Below, one piece after another: positions 24,973 to 35,056 of a DNA stretch of 64,000 nt. Source of the DNA: Bradyrhizobium sp. AUGA SZCCT0176 (lineage in GTDB: Bacteria; Pseudomonadota; Alphaproteobacteria; Rhizobiales; Xanthobacteraceae); the NCBI RefSeq assembly GCF_018130145.1, contig NZ_JAFCMB010000002.1, positions 1-64,000 of the forward strand. The letters are read 5' to 3'. The notes under the pieces are model-generated. The model had not been told where the DNA came from and did not search any database. It was given only the letters and a program-made list of their open reading frames with translations. Made by a program: the position numbers and the translations under genes. How positions within the stretch are numbered: the first letter of the stretch is position 1; each line of letters opens with the position of its first letter.

Positions 24973-25425
24973 CTATTGTCGGCGCTGCCAGCGGCCCCGC
25001 TCGTCGGCCTGCCAATAGGTCACCTCGAAGCCGCGGGCCTTGCAATCGGTCCAAACGCCACGCGCCGCGGTCAGCGCGTCGGAATCGTCGCCGTTGAAAA
25101 CCAGCACCAGGCGCTCGTAGCTGTCGGAATCCGCGGGCAGCGCGGCATTGTCGATCAGGAACCTGACATTGGCGCGATTCGGATTGCCCTCCTCGGTCGA
25201 GAGGATGATGGGCTGATCCGGCGCGTCTGCGGCGCGCCAGGTGGCGTGCGGCAGGAACGAATCGTCGCTGTAGGTCCACAAATGCGCATCGAGCGCATCG
25301 GTGCGTTCCTGCGAGGTGGATTGCACGACCACGCGCCAGCCCCGCTCCAGCGACTTCTCCAGGAGCGGCGGCAGGACGCTTTCGAGCGACATGTTCTGCA
25401 GATGATAGAACAGGACTTCCGTCAT
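24973..25425 (-). CDS. holC: DNA polymerase III subunit chi
   Basis: The 150-residue protein matches HolC: MTEVLFYHLQNMSLESVLPP, LLEKSLERGWRVVVQS, DALDAHLWTYSDDSFLPHAT and the later YERLVLVFNG. Chi links the clamp loader to single-stranded-DNA-binding protein. It lies 33 bp after pepA on the same strand, a pairing found in many proteobacteria, so the two are probably one transcript. Confidence 0.93.
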   Translation of the reverse strand: MTEVLFYHLQNMSLESVLPPLLEKSLERGWRVVVQSTSQERTDALDAHLWTYSDDSFLPHATWRAADAPDQPIILSTEEGNPNRANVRFLIDNAALPADSDSYERLVLVFNGDDSDALTAARGVWTDCKARGFEVTYWQADERGRWQRRQ

Positions 25426-25458
25426 GCAGGTTTCTGCTCTTCCGCTACTATTGCGCTG

Positions 25459-26958
25459 CTATTTTTTGGCTTCGTAATATTCCGAGACCAGCCGGTCGAG
25501 CAGACGGACGCCGTAGCCTGAACCCCAGCTGTGATTGATCTCGGTTTTCGGCGCGCCCATCGCGGTTCCCGCGATGTCGAGATGCGCCCACGGCGTATCG
25601 TCGACGAAACGCTGCAGGAACTGGGCGGCGGTGATCGAGCCGCCGTACCGTGCACCGGCATTCTTCATGTCGGCAAACTGCGAATCCATCAGCTTGTCGT
25701 ATTCCGGACCGAGCGGCAGACGCCAGACTTTCTCACCGGTCTCAAAGCCGGCCTTGCTCAGCCGTTCCGACAACTCGTCATTGTTGGAGAACAAGCCGGC
25801 ATGTTCGGTGCCGAGCGCGACCATGATCGCGCCGGTCAGCGTGGCCAGGTCGACCATGAATTTCGGCTTGAACTTCTTGTTGACGTGCCAGAGCACGTCG
25901 GCCAGCACGAGCCGGCCTTCGGCATCGGTGTTGATGATTTCGATGGTCTGCCCCGACATCGAGGTCACGATGTCGCCGGGACGCTGGGCATTGCCGTCAG
26001 GCATGTTCTCGACGAGGCCGATGGCGCCGACGACGTTGACCTTGGCCTTGCGCGCCGCCAGCGCATGCATCAGGCCGACGACGCAGGCAGCTCCCCCCAT
26101 GTCGCCTTTCATGTCTTCCATGCTGGCGGCGCCCTTGATGGAAATGCCGCCGGTGTCGAAGCAGACGCCCTTGCCGATGAAGGCAACCGGCTGCTCGCCC
26201 TTCTTGCCGCCGTTCCAGCGCATGATCACGGTGCGGCTGGGCTGGGTCGAGCCCTGGCCGACGCCGAGCAGCGCACCCATGCCGAGCTTGGTCATCGCCT
26301 TGACGTCGAGCACCTCGACATTGACGCCGACCTTCTTGAGCTGACTGGCGCGGCGAGCGAACTCGATCGGGAAAAGCACGTTCGGCGGCTCGTTGACGAG
26401 CTCGCGCGCGATGATCACGCCGTCGACGACGTGCGATTCCGGCGCGAAGGCCTTGCGAGCGGCGGCAACGTCAGCCACCGCAATCGAAACATCTGATCGC
26501 AAGGCGCCGTTTTCGTCCTTTTTCTTGGTTTTGTAGCGGTCGAATTTATAGGCGCGCAGCCGGACGCCCGCCGCGATGGCGGCGGCCTGATCAGGCTGCA
26601 TCGCGCCATCGGGCAGTTCGGCGATGATGGTGACGGCGTCGCTGGCGGCATTGAGCTTGCCGGCGGTGACGCCGCCGAATTTGAGAAAATCCTTCTCCTT
26701 CAACGCCGACAGTTTGCCGAGACCGACGACGATCAGTCGCGGCGCCTTGATTCCCTCCGGCGCCAGAATGTCCAGCGCCGCGCCGCTTTTGCCCTTGAAC
26801 TGGTTGGCCGCCGCCGCCCGCTTGACGGTGTCGGCCGCTGATCCCAGCGCCTTGCGGGTCGCCGCGCCGAACTTCAGCGCATCGTCGCAAAACACCACCA
26901 GAATGCCGCGGGACGCCGCGGAAAACGGGACAAAGCCGACCTTGACGGCGTCGGACAT
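25459..26958 (-). CDS. pepA: Leucyl aminopeptidase (M17)
   Basis: The 499-residue enzyme removes N-terminal residues from peptides using two metal ions. The M17 signatures are [33 protein letters not shown] and the family hallmark [12 protein letters not shown]; a catalytic Lys and Arg are within the first and last of these. The ATG at 26958 has GGAGG eight bases upstream. It leads the pepA-holC pair and is divergent from the LPS transport operon. PepA homologues can also bind DNA in E. coli, but nothing here tests that. Confidence 0.96.
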   Translation of the reverse strand: MSDAVKVGFVPFSAASRGILVVFCDDALKFGAATRKALGSAADTVKRAAAANQFKGKSGAALDILAPEGIKAPRLIVVGLGKLSALKEKDFLKFGGVTAGKLNAASDAVTIIAELPDGAMQPDQAAAIAAGVRLRAYKFDRYKTKKKDENGALRSDVSIAVADVAAARKAFAPESHVVDGVIIARELVNEPPNVLFPIEFARRASQLKKVGVNVEVLDVKAMTKLGMGALLGVGQGSTQPSRTVIMRWNGGKKGEQPVAFIGKGVCFDTGGISIKGAASMEDMKGDMGGAACVVGLMHALAARKAKVNVVGAIGLVENMPDGNAQRPGDIVTSMSGQTIEIINTDAEGRLVLADVLWHVNKKFKPKFMVDLATLTGAIMVALGTEHAGLFSNNDELSERLSKAGFETGEKVWRLPLGPEYDKLMDSQFADMKNAGARYGGSITAAQFLQRFVDDTPWAHLDIAGTAMGAPKTEINHSWGSGYGVRLLDRLVSEYYEAKK

Positions 26959-27319
26959 AGGCAATTCCTCCAGAATTCAGGGCTGATTGCGGGACCGGAA
27001 ACAGTCCCAAGGATACGCGGAGCGGTATTCAGAATGGTCTCTTGGTGACGGTCCCGATCAGCCGGGACCTTGATTTGCCCCACTATGGCCTGTCAGCCGC
27101 GGCGCTGCCAAGCGCCTGCGTGGCCCCAAGGCCACAGGGGCCGAATAATTAACCATATCCTAAGGGTGCCACGGCCCGGCCATTTTGTTGACGGATCAAA
27201 GGGATGGTAGAGAGAGTGGAGACGGCTGAAAGGCTGGCGGCGCGACCTTGGGGATCCCGGTTTCGGGATTGGTCGCAAGCCGCTCTTTTGGCACGCTAGG
27301 TGGGATCGTGCGGTAAACG
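26959..27319. other. Divergent promoter region, pepA / lptF
   Basis: These 361 bases hold promoters for pepA-holC and for the lptF-lptG-lptD operon. At 27149-27163 the sequence TTAA-CCATATC-CTAA fits the CtrA consensus TTAA-N7-TTAA with one mismatch, which would suit a cell-cycle regulated envelope operon; this is a single hit and could be chance. I see no small gene or terminator hairpin with a T-run. Confidence 0.45.
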
Positions 27320-28486
27320 ATGGGGTCTATCGACAAGTATATCTTCCGCACGACGCTTGCGTCGTTTGCGCTGGTCCTGGTCAGCCTGACGGGCGTGATC
27401 TGGATTACGCAGGCGTTGCGCGGCATCGACCTGATGACGAGCCAGGGTCAGACCATCATCACCTTCCTCGGCATCACCAGCCTGGTGATTCCCGCGCTGG
27501 TTCTGATCATCGCGCCGATCGCGCTGATGATCGCGGTCTCGCACACGCTGAACAAGCTCGCCACCGATTCCGAGATCATCGTGATGAACGCCGCCGGCTT
27601 CTCGCCTTTCCGGCTGTTCCGTCCCTTCTTCTACGCCACCTGCGTGGTGGCGCTGATGGTCGCCTTCATCGGCGCCTTTCTCGCTCCCGACGGCATGCGC
27701 CGGATCAAGCAATGGGACGCCGAGATCACCGCCGACGTGCTGACCAACATCCTGCAGCCCGGTCGCTTCGCCCAGCTCGACCAGAACCTGACGATTCGCA
27801 TCCGCGAACGCCTGCCGGGCGGCGTGCTCGCCGGCATCTTCGTCGACGATCGCCGCGATCCGAAAGAGCGCGTCACCATCATCGCCGATCACGGCACGGT
27901 GCTGAAGAACGAGAACGGCTCGTACCTGGTGCTGGAAGACGGCAATCTTGAACGATTCGAGGCGGGCAAGCGCGACCCCGCGCTGGTGGCGTTCGGGCGC
28001 TACGCATTCGACATGTCTAAATTTTCCAATCAGCGCGACGCGGTGCTGGGGATTCGCGAACGCTACCTCTGGGAACTGGTTTCGCCCGATGAAAACGACC
28101 CGGTGTTCAAGAGATTGGGCGGGCAATTTTACGCCGAATTGCACGACCGCTTGATGGCGCCGGTGTATCCGTTCGCGTTTGCGGTCCTGACATTCGCGTT
28201 CCTGGGTACGCCGCGAACCACGCGGCAGAGCCGCAATTTTTCGATCGGCGGTTCGATTGTCGCGGTGTTCGGCCTGCGCATGGCCGGATTCGCCTGCTCC
28301 GTCATGGCGGTGAAAAACCCCACCGCAGCGCTGGTCCAGTACGTGATGCTGTTCGCATCGATCGGCGCCGGCTTGTGGATGATTGTCGGCGGCGTGGTGG
28401 TGGAGCCGCCGGCCGCCCTGATCGAAGCGATCAACAAATCGAATGCGCGCCTCGCGCGGCTCTTTGGACGGCCGGCCACAGCATGA
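27320..28486 (+). CDS. lptF: LPS export system permease LptF
   Basis: The 388-residue protein has the LptF/LptG (YjgP/YjgQ) plan: three N-terminal membrane helices, a periplasmic beta-jellyroll domain (about 140-265) and three C-terminal helices. MGSIDKYIFRTTLASFALVL opens it, with SHTLNKLATDSEIIVMNAAG forming the coupling region to the ATPase. With LptG and LptB it extracts LPS from the inner membrane. Its TGA overlaps the ATG of lptG by four bases (ATGA), indicating translational coupling. Confidence 0.93.
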   Translation: MGSIDKYIFRTTLASFALVLVSLTGVIWITQALRGIDLMTSQGQTIITFLGITSLVIPALVLIIAPIALMIAVSHTLNKLATDSEIIVMNAAGFSPFRLFRPFFYATCVVALMVAFIGAFLAPDGMRRIKQWDAEITADVLTNILQPGRFAQLDQNLTIRIRERLPGGVLAGIFVDDRRDPKERVTIIADHGTVLKNENGSYLVLEDGNLERFEAGKRDPALVAFGRYAFDMSKFSNQRDAVLGIRERYLWELVSPDENDPVFKRLGGQFYAELHDRLMAPVYPFAFAVLTFAFLGTPRTTRQSRNFSIGGSIVAVFGLRMAGFACSVMAVKNPTAALVQYVMLFASIGAGLWMIVGGVVVEPPAALIEAINKSNARLARLFGRPATA

Positions 28487-29580
28487 GCATGTTGACCAAC
28501 ACGCTCGGACGATACTTCGCCGGCCGCTTCCTGGTCGCGGCGGTGGGCGTGTTTGCGAGCATCTTCGTGCTGCTGGTGCTGGTCGACTACATCGAGATGG
28601 TGCGCAAGACCTCGGGGCTGCCGACGGCGTCGGCGATCACGGTCGCGCAGACGTCGCTGTACCGCGTGCCGCAGCTGCTCGAAAAGCTGATGCCGTTCTG
28701 CGTCCTGATCGGCGCGATGACCTGCTACCTCGCGCTGTCGCGGCGGCTCGAACTCGTGGTGGCGCGCGCCGCCGGCGTATCGGCGTGGCAATTCATCTCG
28801 CCGGCGCTGGCCAGCGCGATCATCCTCGGCACCATCGCCACGGTGGCCTACAACCCGATGTCGGCCAACCTGCGCGAACTTTCCAAGCGGATGGAGGCCG
28901 AACTGTTCGGCTCGGCACCCGGCGGCGGCATCCAGGACGCGTCCGGATTCTGGCTCAACCAGATCAACAGCGAGGGCCAGACCATCATCAACGCCGCCCG
29001 CAGCGAGCGCCAGGGCGTGCGGCTGACCGGTCTCACGGTGTTCCGGTTTGATACAAACCTGCAGTTCAAGGAACGAATCGAGGCCCGCGAGGCGTCGCTG
29101 GAAGAAGGCCGCTGGGCGTTCAAATCGGTGCGCCGATACTCCCTCGACAAGCCGCCGATCGAACAGGAAAACCTGTACATCACAACCACCCTGACGCCGG
29201 CCCAGATTCGCAACAGTTTCTCGACCCCGGAAACTGTGTCTTTTTGGCAACTCCCCGGCTATATCCGATCTTCGGAGAGCTCGGGATTTGCGACCGCCGG
29301 CTACCGTTTGCAGTATCACAAGCTCATCGCACAGCCGTTTTTGCTGGCTGCAATGGTGATGTTGGCGGCGTCGGTCAGCCTTCGCTTCTTCCGGATGGGC
29401 GGCGTGCAAAAGATGGTTTTGAGTGGCGTGGGTGCGGGCTTTCTGCTCTACGTTCTGTCGAAAGTAACTGAGGATTTGAGCAAGGCTGAGTTGATGCATC
29501 CCATCGCTGCGGCGTGGTTGCCCGTATGCGTGGGCGGCCTCACCGGTTTTTTGGCCTTGCTGTACCAGGAGGACGGGTAG
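28483..29580 (+). CDS. lptG: LPS export system permease LptG
   Basis: The 365-residue partner of LptF begins MSMLTNTLGRYFAGRFLVAA and shows the same six-helix topology with a periplasmic domain (EQENLYITTTLTPAQIRNSF) between helices three and four. Together with LptF it forms the transmembrane part of the LptBFG extractor. The start at 28483 overlaps the lptF stop codon, and its own TAG overlaps the GTG start of lptD by one base, so the three genes are translated in series. The ATPase gene lptB is not in the window. Confidence 0.92.
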   Translation: MSMLTNTLGRYFAGRFLVAAVGVFASIFVLLVLVDYIEMVRKTSGLPTASAITVAQTSLYRVPQLLEKLMPFCVLIGAMTCYLALSRRLELVVARAAGVSAWQFISPALASAIILGTIATVAYNPMSANLRELSKRMEAELFGSAPGGGIQDASGFWLNQINSEGQTIINAARSERQGVRLTGLTVFRFDTNLQFKERIEAREASLEEGRWAFKSVRRYSLDKPPIEQENLYITTTLTPAQIRNSFSTPETVSFWQLPGYIRSSESSGFATAGYRLQYHKLIAQPFLLAAMVMLAASVSLRFFRMGGVQKMVLSGVGAGFLLYVLSKVTEDLSKAELMHPIAAAWLPVCVGGLTGFLALLYQEDG

Positions 29581-32078
29581 TGGCCGTTGTCGCCGCCCGC
29601 CAGTTGAGGTCGCCTGCGTTCAGGCGGCGCAGCCTGCTGCGCCGCTATCGGAGCCGCTTGGCCGCCGTTGGCGTCCCGATGATCGCCCTGCTCGCCGGCT
29701 TTGCGCTCGCAGGCATGATCGGGCTTGCCTGGACGGCACCCGCCTCGGCGCAGGGCTTCACTTACAATCCGCGGCCGCCCAAACCGCCGCCCCGGCCCGT
29801 CAACAACAACGGGCAAATGCTCGTGCAGGCCGTCGAGGTCGACTACGACTACAATAACCAGCGCGTGTCGGCGGTCGGCAACGTGCAGATGTTCTACAAC
29901 GGCACCAGCGTCGAGGCCGACAAGGTCATCTACGACCAGAAGACCAAGCGCCTTCACGCCGAGGGCAACATCCGCCTGACGGATGCCGAAGGCAAAGTCA
30001 CCTACGCCAACATCATGGATCTGAGCGACGACTACCGTGACGGTTTCGTCGATTCGCTGCGCGTCGACACCGAGGATGCGACGCGGATGGCGGCAACCCG
30101 TGCCGACCGGACCAGCGGCAATTACACCGTGTTCGAAAACGGCGTGTATACCGCCTGCGCGCCCTGCAAGGACGATCCGAAGAAGCCGCCTTTGTGGCAG
30201 GTCAAGGGTGCGCGCATCATCCACGACCAGACCGAGAAGATGCTGTATTTCGAGAACGCCCAGCTCGAATTCTTCGGTGTGCCGATGGCGTATCTGCCGT
30301 ATTTTTCGACGCCCGATCCCACCGTGAAGCGCAAGACCGGCTTCCTGATGCCGTTCCTCAGCTCGTACACGCCTTACGGCTACGGCGTGGAAACGCCGTT
30401 CTATTGGGCGATTGCGCCGGACTACGACGCGACCTTCAATCCGCGTATCACGACCCGGCAAGGCGTGCTGTTTCAGGGCGAATTCCGCCAACGCCTGATC
30501 AACGGCTCGTACCAGATCCGCGCCTATGGCATTAACCAGCTTGAGCCCAGCGCCTTCGCCGGCCAGCCCGGCGACCGCAACTTCCGCGGCGGCGTCGAAA
30601 CCAGGGGCCAGTTCGCCATCAATGACAAATGGACCTGGGGTTGGGACGGCGTGCTGCTGTCCGACTACTTCTTCATGTCCGACTACCGGCTGGCCCAGTA
30701 CAGGGATACGCTGGGATCGTTCCTGAGCCTGCCGACCGAAGCGATCTCGCAGCTCTATCTGACCGGCGTCGGCAATCGCAGCTTCTTCGACGCGCGCACG
30801 ATCTACTACCTCAGCTTCTCCGGCAGCCAGGAGAAGGTTCCGGTCATCCATCCGGTGGTCGACTATTCCAACGTGATCAACAGTCCGATCTTCGGCGGTG
30901 AGGTCAGCTACAAGACCAACTTCACCAGCCTGTCGCGCTCGACCGCGGCGTTCGACCCGATCACGACGATGGCAAACACCAACGCGCTCTGCACCACCGC
31001 GTCCGCCGATCCGCTCGCGCGGGTACCCACGCAGTGTCTGCTGCGCGGCATCCCCGGCACCTACACAAGGTTCACCGCGGAAGCGCAATGGCGGCGGTCG
31101 TACACCGACCCCTACGGCCAGATCTGGACGCCGTTCGCGATCGCCCGCGTCGACGCCGTCGATGCCTCGATTTCGAATCAGCCGGGCGTCTCGAATTTCC
31201 TGCCTGTCGGCGATACCACCGCGCTGCGCGTGATGCCGACCGTCGGCCTCGAATATCGCTATCCCTTCATCAACGTTCAGCCCTGGGGCACCACCACGAT
31301 CGAGCCGATCGCGCAGGTCATCATCCGCCCCAACGAGACCTATGCCGGCAGGCTGCCCAACGAAGACGCGCAGAGCATGGTGTTCGACGCCAGCAATTTG
31401 TTCGCGATCGACAAATTCTCGGGCTACGACCGCATCGAAGGCGGCGGCCGCGCCAATGTCGGCGTGCAGGCGACCACGCAATTCGACCGCGGCGGCAGCG
31501 TCAATGTGCTGTTCGGACAATCCTATCAGCTGTTCGGCATGAACTCGTTCGCGGTCGCCGACCTGACCAATACCGGTGTCGATTCCGGCCTGCAGAACAC
31601 GCGCTCCGACTATGTCGCCCGCGTCAACTATTCGCCCAACCGGACCTATACGTTCAGCGTGCGCTCGCGCATGGACGAAGCAACGCTCAACCTCAATCGT
31701 TTCGAGGCCGAGGGCCGCGCCTCATTCGACCGCTGGTCGGTCAGCCTGCTGTACGGCAATTATGCGGCGCAGCCAGCCCTTGGATACCTGACCCGGCGCG
31801 AGGGCCTGCTCGGCAGCGCATCGGTCAAGCTGGCGACGAACTGGGTGGTGTCGGGTTCCGCGCGGTGGGATCTTGAAGCCAACAAGCTCAATCAGTACAT
31901 CATCGGCGCAGGCTATGTGGACGACTGCTTCGTGCTCGCTGCCAATTATGTGACGTCCTATACCTATTCCGCCGGCACCACGCCGCCGGTCCTCAGTCAC
32001 GGGTTCATGCTTCAGATCGGCCTGCGGACCATTGCCAATTCGTCCACGTCGGCCTCCGGCGCCGGCGGCATTCAGTAG
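29580..32078 (+). CDS. lptD: LPS-assembly protein LptD
   Basis: With the GTG at 29580 (AGGAGG at 29567-29572, seven-base spacer) the product has 832 residues. A long basic n-region and signal peptide (VPMIALLAGFALAGMIGLAW, then APASA cleavage) precede a Pro-rich linker (RPPKPPPRPVNNN) and the periplasmic jellyroll of OstA type (VEVDYDYNNQRVSAVGNVQM and YDQKTKRLHAEGNIRLTD). The remaining about 600 residues form the outer-membrane barrel that inserts LPS into the outer leaflet. Cysteines in YTACAPCKDD sit where the N-terminal disulfide partners are expected. Position directly after lptFG matches other alphaproteobacteria. Confidence 0.94.
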   Translation: MAVVAARQLRSPAFRRRSLLRRYRSRLAAVGVPMIALLAGFALAGMIGLAWTAPASAQGFTYNPRPPKPPPRPVNNNGQMLVQAVEVDYDYNNQRVSAVGNVQMFYNGTSVEADKVIYDQKTKRLHAEGNIRLTDAEGKVTYANIMDLSDDYRDGFVDSLRVDTEDATRMAATRADRTSGNYTVFENGVYTACAPCKDDPKKPPLWQVKGARIIHDQTEKMLYFENAQLEFFGVPMAYLPYFSTPDPTVKRKTGFLMPFLSSYTPYGYGVETPFYWAIAPDYDATFNPRITTRQGVLFQGEFRQRLINGSYQIRAYGINQLEPSAFAGQPGDRNFRGGVETRGQFAINDKWTWGWDGVLLSDYFFMSDYRLAQYRDTLGSFLSLPTEAISQLYLTGVGNRSFFDARTIYYLSFSGSQEKVPVIHPVVDYSNVINSPIFGGEVSYKTNFTSLSRSTAAFDPITTMANTNALCTTASADPLARVPTQCLLRGIPGTYTRFTAEAQWRRSYTDPYGQIWTPFAIARVDAVDASISNQPGVSNFLPVGDTTALRVMPTVGLEYRYPFINVQPWGTTTIEPIAQVIIRPNETYAGRLPNEDAQSMVFDASNLFAIDKFSGYDRIEGGGRANVGVQATTQFDRGGSVNVLFGQSYQLFGMNSFAVADLTNTGVDSGLQNTRSDYVARVNYSPNRTYTFSVRSRMDEATLNLNRFEAEGRASFDRWSVSLLYGNYAAQPALGYLTRREGLLGSASVKLATNWVVSGSARWDLEANKLNQYIIGAGYVDDCFVLAANYVTSYTYSAGTTPPVLSHGFMLQIGLRTIANSSTSASGAGGIQ

Positions 32079-32159
32079 CGTGGGCGAAGCCTTGAACGTG
32101 GGAAGCCTTGCCGAACAGTTCCCGGCGTATTGCGGATCGAATTGGTTGATGCGCCTGAC

Positions 32160-33107
32160 ATGAGCATGACGACCATCAAGCCTCGACATCATCGCCTTCG
32201 GTCCCGGATCGCAGGCTGCTCGGTTGCGCTGGCCATGCTCACCAGCAGCGGCACTCACCTGCACGCGCAATCGATCGCCTGTATGGTCACCGGCGAACCC
32301 ATCACCAATCTCGATATCGAGCAGCGCACCAAGCTGAACTTCCTGACGACCCGCAAGCAGATGCCCCGCCAGGAAGTGATCGACCAGCTGATCGACGAAA
32401 AGGTGAAGATCCGGGAAGCCAAGAAGTATGGCGTCGACCCCACGGGCAGCGATGTCGATCAGTCCTACGCCCAGATGGGTTCGCGGATGCGGCTCTCGAC
32501 CGAGCAGCTGACAAAATCACTTGAAAGCCAGGGCATCCGGCCGGAGACCCTGAAGGCCCGCCTCAAGGCCGAGATGGTTTGGACCAGCCTGGTTCGCGGC
32601 CGGTACAAGGAGAGCCTCCAGGTCGGCGAGAAGGAGGTCAACGCCGCCGCCCAGGAAGGCGGCGAGGCAACGAAGGTCGAAGCCTTCGAATACAAGATGC
32701 AGCCGATCGTGCTGCTGGTGCCGCGGGGTGCTCCGCCGGGCGCGATCGAAGCGCGGAAAAAGGAAGCGGAAGTGCTGCGCGAGCGCGTCCAGAGCTGCGA
32801 GGCGGCCAACTCCTACTTCAAGTCGATGCAGAACGGCACGATCCGCGACTCCGTCACGAAAACATCGGCTGAGCTTGCTCCCCCGTTGCGCGAGATGCTC
32901 GACAAGACTCCGATCGGCCACCTGACCCCGCCCGAGATCACCAAGCAGGGCGTGGAAATGGTTGCCCTGTGCAGCAGGAAGTCGACCACCGTCGATTCGC
33001 CGAAGAAGCGGGAAATCCGCGAAAAGATGTATACCGAGAAGTACGAGGCGAAGCAGAAAGCCTATCTGGCCGAGATCCGCAAAGCCGCAATGATCGAATG
33101 TCGTTGA
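32160..33107 (+). CDS. SurA-like periplasmic chaperone (SurA N-terminal domain protein)
   Basis: The 315-residue protein has a signal peptide (CSVALAMLTSSGTHLHAQS) and a SurA N-terminal domain: GEPITNLDIEQRTKLNFLTT, RQEVIDQLIDEKVKIREAKK and a following helical stretch. The region where parvulin PPIase domains normally sit (about 170-280) shows only weak resemblance, as in other alphaproteobacterial SurA-like proteins, so isomerase activity is uncertain. It should help outer-membrane proteins such as LptD to fold. It sits between lptD and pdxA, the same place as surA in E. coli (lptD-surA-pdxA-rsmA). The start could be 32160 or 32166; neither has a strong ribosome binding site. Confidence 0.85.
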   Translation: MSMTTIKPRHHRLRSRIAGCSVALAMLTSSGTHLHAQSIACMVTGEPITNLDIEQRTKLNFLTTRKQMPRQEVIDQLIDEKVKIREAKKYGVDPTGSDVDQSYAQMGSRMRLSTEQLTKSLESQGIRPETLKARLKAEMVWTSLVRGRYKESLQVGEKEVNAAAQEGGEATKVEAFEYKMQPIVLLVPRGAPPGAIEARKKEAEVLRERVQSCEAANSYFKSMQNGTIRDSVTKTSAELAPPLREMLDKTPIGHLTPPEITKQGVEMVALCSRKSTTVDSPKKREIREKMYTEKYEAKQKAYLAEIRKAAMIECR

Positions 33108-33110
33108 TGC

Positions 33111-34181
33111 ATGGCAAAGCCCCTCGCGCTGACATCCGGCGAGCCTGCGGGCATCGGTCCCGACATCGCCATCGCAGCGTGGCTCCGGCGTAACGAACTG
33201 GACCTCCCGCCGTTCTATCTGCTCGGCGATCGCAACTGCTTCGCCGAGCGGGCAAAGATTCTCGGATTGAAAATCGAACTCGCGGACACCAGTCCGGAGG
33301 ATGCGGCCGCCGTTTTTGCCAGCGCATTGCCTGTCGTGGCGACGGGCGAAGCCGCAACCGCGCCGCCGGGCCAGCCGGACACCACCAGCGCAAGCGCCGC
33401 ACTCGCTTCCATCCGTCAGGCCGTCGACCATGTCCGAGCCGGACGGGCCAGCGCTGTGGTCACCAACCCGATCGCCAAGAGCGTGCTGTACCGCGCCGGC
33501 TTCCGTCATCCCGGTCATACCGAATTTCTCGCCGAGCTTGCCGCCAATGGCGGGGCGGCACCGCAGCCGGTGATGATGCTGTGGTCGCCGGCGCTCGCGG
33601 TGGTGCCGGTGACGATCCATCTATCGGTGCGCGACGCGCTCGCGCAGCTTTCGACCGATCTGATCGTGACGACGGCCCGCATCGCGGTGGCCGACCTGAA
33701 AGCCCGCTTTGGCCTCGCCAGCCCGCGTCTGGCCGTATCAGGCCTCAATCCACATGCCGGCGAAGACGGCTCGCTCGGCATGGAAGATATCGAGGTGGTG
33801 GCGCCGGCCGTCGACATCCTGCGGCGCGACGGCATCGAGGTCCGGGGGCCGTTGCCCGCCGACACCATGTTCCACGAAGCCGCGCGAAAAACCTACGACT
33901 GCGCGATCTGCATGTATCACGATCAGGCGCTGATCCCGATCAAGACCATCGCGTTCGAGGATGCCGTCAACGTCACGCTGGGATTACCGTTCATCCGCAC
34001 CTCGCCCGATCACGGCACCGCGTTCGACATCGCCGGCACCGGCCGCGCCAACCCGTCGAGCCTCGTCGCGGCGTTGCGGCTCGCCGCGCGCATGGCGGCG
34101 GCCAGAGCGTTTTCCAGCGAAGTGGATACCGGTTCGCGTCAAGAAAACGCGTCAAATCAAAAAAGCTCTAGCCCTGAATGA
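33111..34181 (+). CDS. pdxA: 4-hydroxythreonine-4-phosphate dehydrogenase
   Basis: The 356-residue enzyme acts in pyridoxal-5-phosphate synthesis. It has [14 protein letters not shown] at the start, metal-binding histidines in [22 protein letters not shown] and [11 protein letters not shown], and the nucleotide-binding end [20 protein letters not shown]. Family proteins end soon after the 'AARMAA' helix; here about 22 extra residues ([20 protein letters not shown]...) are encoded by copy 2 of the dispersed repeat at 34104-34169. The core looks intact, so the enzyme is probably active with a repeat-derived tail. Its stop overlaps the rsmA start (ATGA). Confidence 0.95.
   Translation: MAKPLALTSGEPAGIGPDIAIAAWLRRNELDLPPFYLLGDRNCFAERAKILGLKIELADTSPEDAAAVFASALPVVATGEAATAPPGQPDTTSASAALASIRQAVDHVRAGRASAVVTNPIAKSVLYRAGFRHPGHTEFLAELAANGGAAPQPVMMLWSPALAVVPVTIHLSVRDALAQLSTDLIVTTARIAVADLKARFGLASPRLAVSGLNPHAGEDGSLGMEDIEVVAPAVDILRRDGIEVRGPLPADTMFHEAARKTYDCAICMYHDQALIPIKTIAFEDAVNVTLGLPFIRTSPDHGTAFDIAGTGRANPSSLVAALRLAARMAAARAFSSEVDTGSRQENASNQKSSSPE
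34104..34169 (+). repeat. Dispersed repeat, copy 2, lying inside the 3' end of pdxA
   Basis: The element is bounded by AGAGC (34104-34108) and GCTCT (34165-34169). It contains GCGTTTTCCAGCGAAGTGG, then ATACCGGTTCGCG and AAAACGCGTCAAATCAA, closely matching copy 3 at 42568. It is read in frame as the last residues of PdxA and stops 8 bases before the rsmA ATG. Confidence 0.88.
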
Positions 34182-35044
34182 GCGCGATCGACGATCTGCC
34201 GCCGCTGCGCGACGTCATCCGCGAACATTCCCTGTCGGCCCGCAAATCGCTCGGCCAGAATTTTCTGCTCGACCTCAACCTCACGGCACGGATCGCGCGC
34301 GCCGCAGGTCCGCTCGAGGGCGCCACCATCATCGAGATCGGCCCCGGCCCCGGCGGGCTGACGCGCGCATTGCTGGCGCTGGGCGCGCGGCGCGTTATCG
34401 CGGTCGAGCGCGACGAACGCGCACTGGCGCCGCTCGATTATATCGCCAAGCGCTATCCGGGACGGCTGGAGATCGTGCATGCCGACGCGCAGCATTTCGA
34501 TCCCCGCCCCCTGCTCGGCGGCGAGCCTGCCAAGATCGTCGCCAACCTGCCCTACAACATCGCCACGCCATTATTGGTGGACTGGCTCTCGATCGAGCCC
34601 TGGCCGCCCTGGTACGACATGATGGTGCTGATGTTTCAGCGCGAGGTCGCCGAACGGATCGTCGCGAAAGAAGACGACGAGGCCTATGGACGCCTCGCCG
34701 TGCTTGCCAACTGGCGCGCCGAGACCAAGATCCTGTTCGACATATCGCCGGCAGCCTTCGTGCCGCAGCCCAAGGTTACGTCGTCGGTGGTGCGGCTGGT
34801 GCCGCGCAGCGCGCCGGAGCCGTGCGACCGCCGCGCGCTCGAGCAGGTGGCGGCTGCAGCCTTCGGCCAGCGCCGGAAAATGCTGCGCCAGAGCCTCAAA
34901 TCGCTGTCGGTCGATCCGGCCCGGCTGGCCGCCGCGGCCGGCGTCGATGCGACCCGGCGCGCCGAGACGATCCCGGTTTCCGGCTTTGTTGCCATGGCCC
35001 GTGAATTGACCAATATACGAAGCACAAAATCAAACGTTCCCTGA
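34178..35044 (+). CDS. rsmA: 16S rRNA dimethyladenosine transferase RsmA/KsgA
   Basis: The 288-residue methyltransferase dimethylates two adjacent adenosines near the 3' end of 16S rRNA, a late step of 30S assembly. [20 protein letters not shown] starts the conserved core, [20 protein letters not shown] binds SAM, and the catalytic motif is [23 protein letters not shown] and [13 protein letters not shown] complete the family pattern. It overlaps pdxA by four bases, as in E. coli pdxA-rsmA. Loss of KsgA gives kasugamycin resistance in other bacteria. Confidence 0.97.
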   Translation: MSAIDDLPPLRDVIREHSLSARKSLGQNFLLDLNLTARIARAAGPLEGATIIEIGPGPGGLTRALLALGARRVIAVERDERALAPLDYIAKRYPGRLEIVHADAQHFDPRPLLGGEPAKIVANLPYNIATPLLVDWLSIEPWPPWYDMMVLMFQREVAERIVAKEDDEAYGRLAVLANWRAETKILFDISPAAFVPQPKVTSSVVRLVPRSAPEPCDRRALEQVAAAAFGQRRKMLRQSLKSLSVDPARLAAAAGVDATRRAETIPVSGFVAMARELTNIRSTKSNVP

Positions 35045-35056
35045 GGAGAAAATGCC

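Noticed and set aside
29448..31520. 690-codon minus-strand frame antisense to lptD
   Set aside because: LptD is clearly coded on the plus strand with coupled translation from lptG; the antisense frame lacks any domain.
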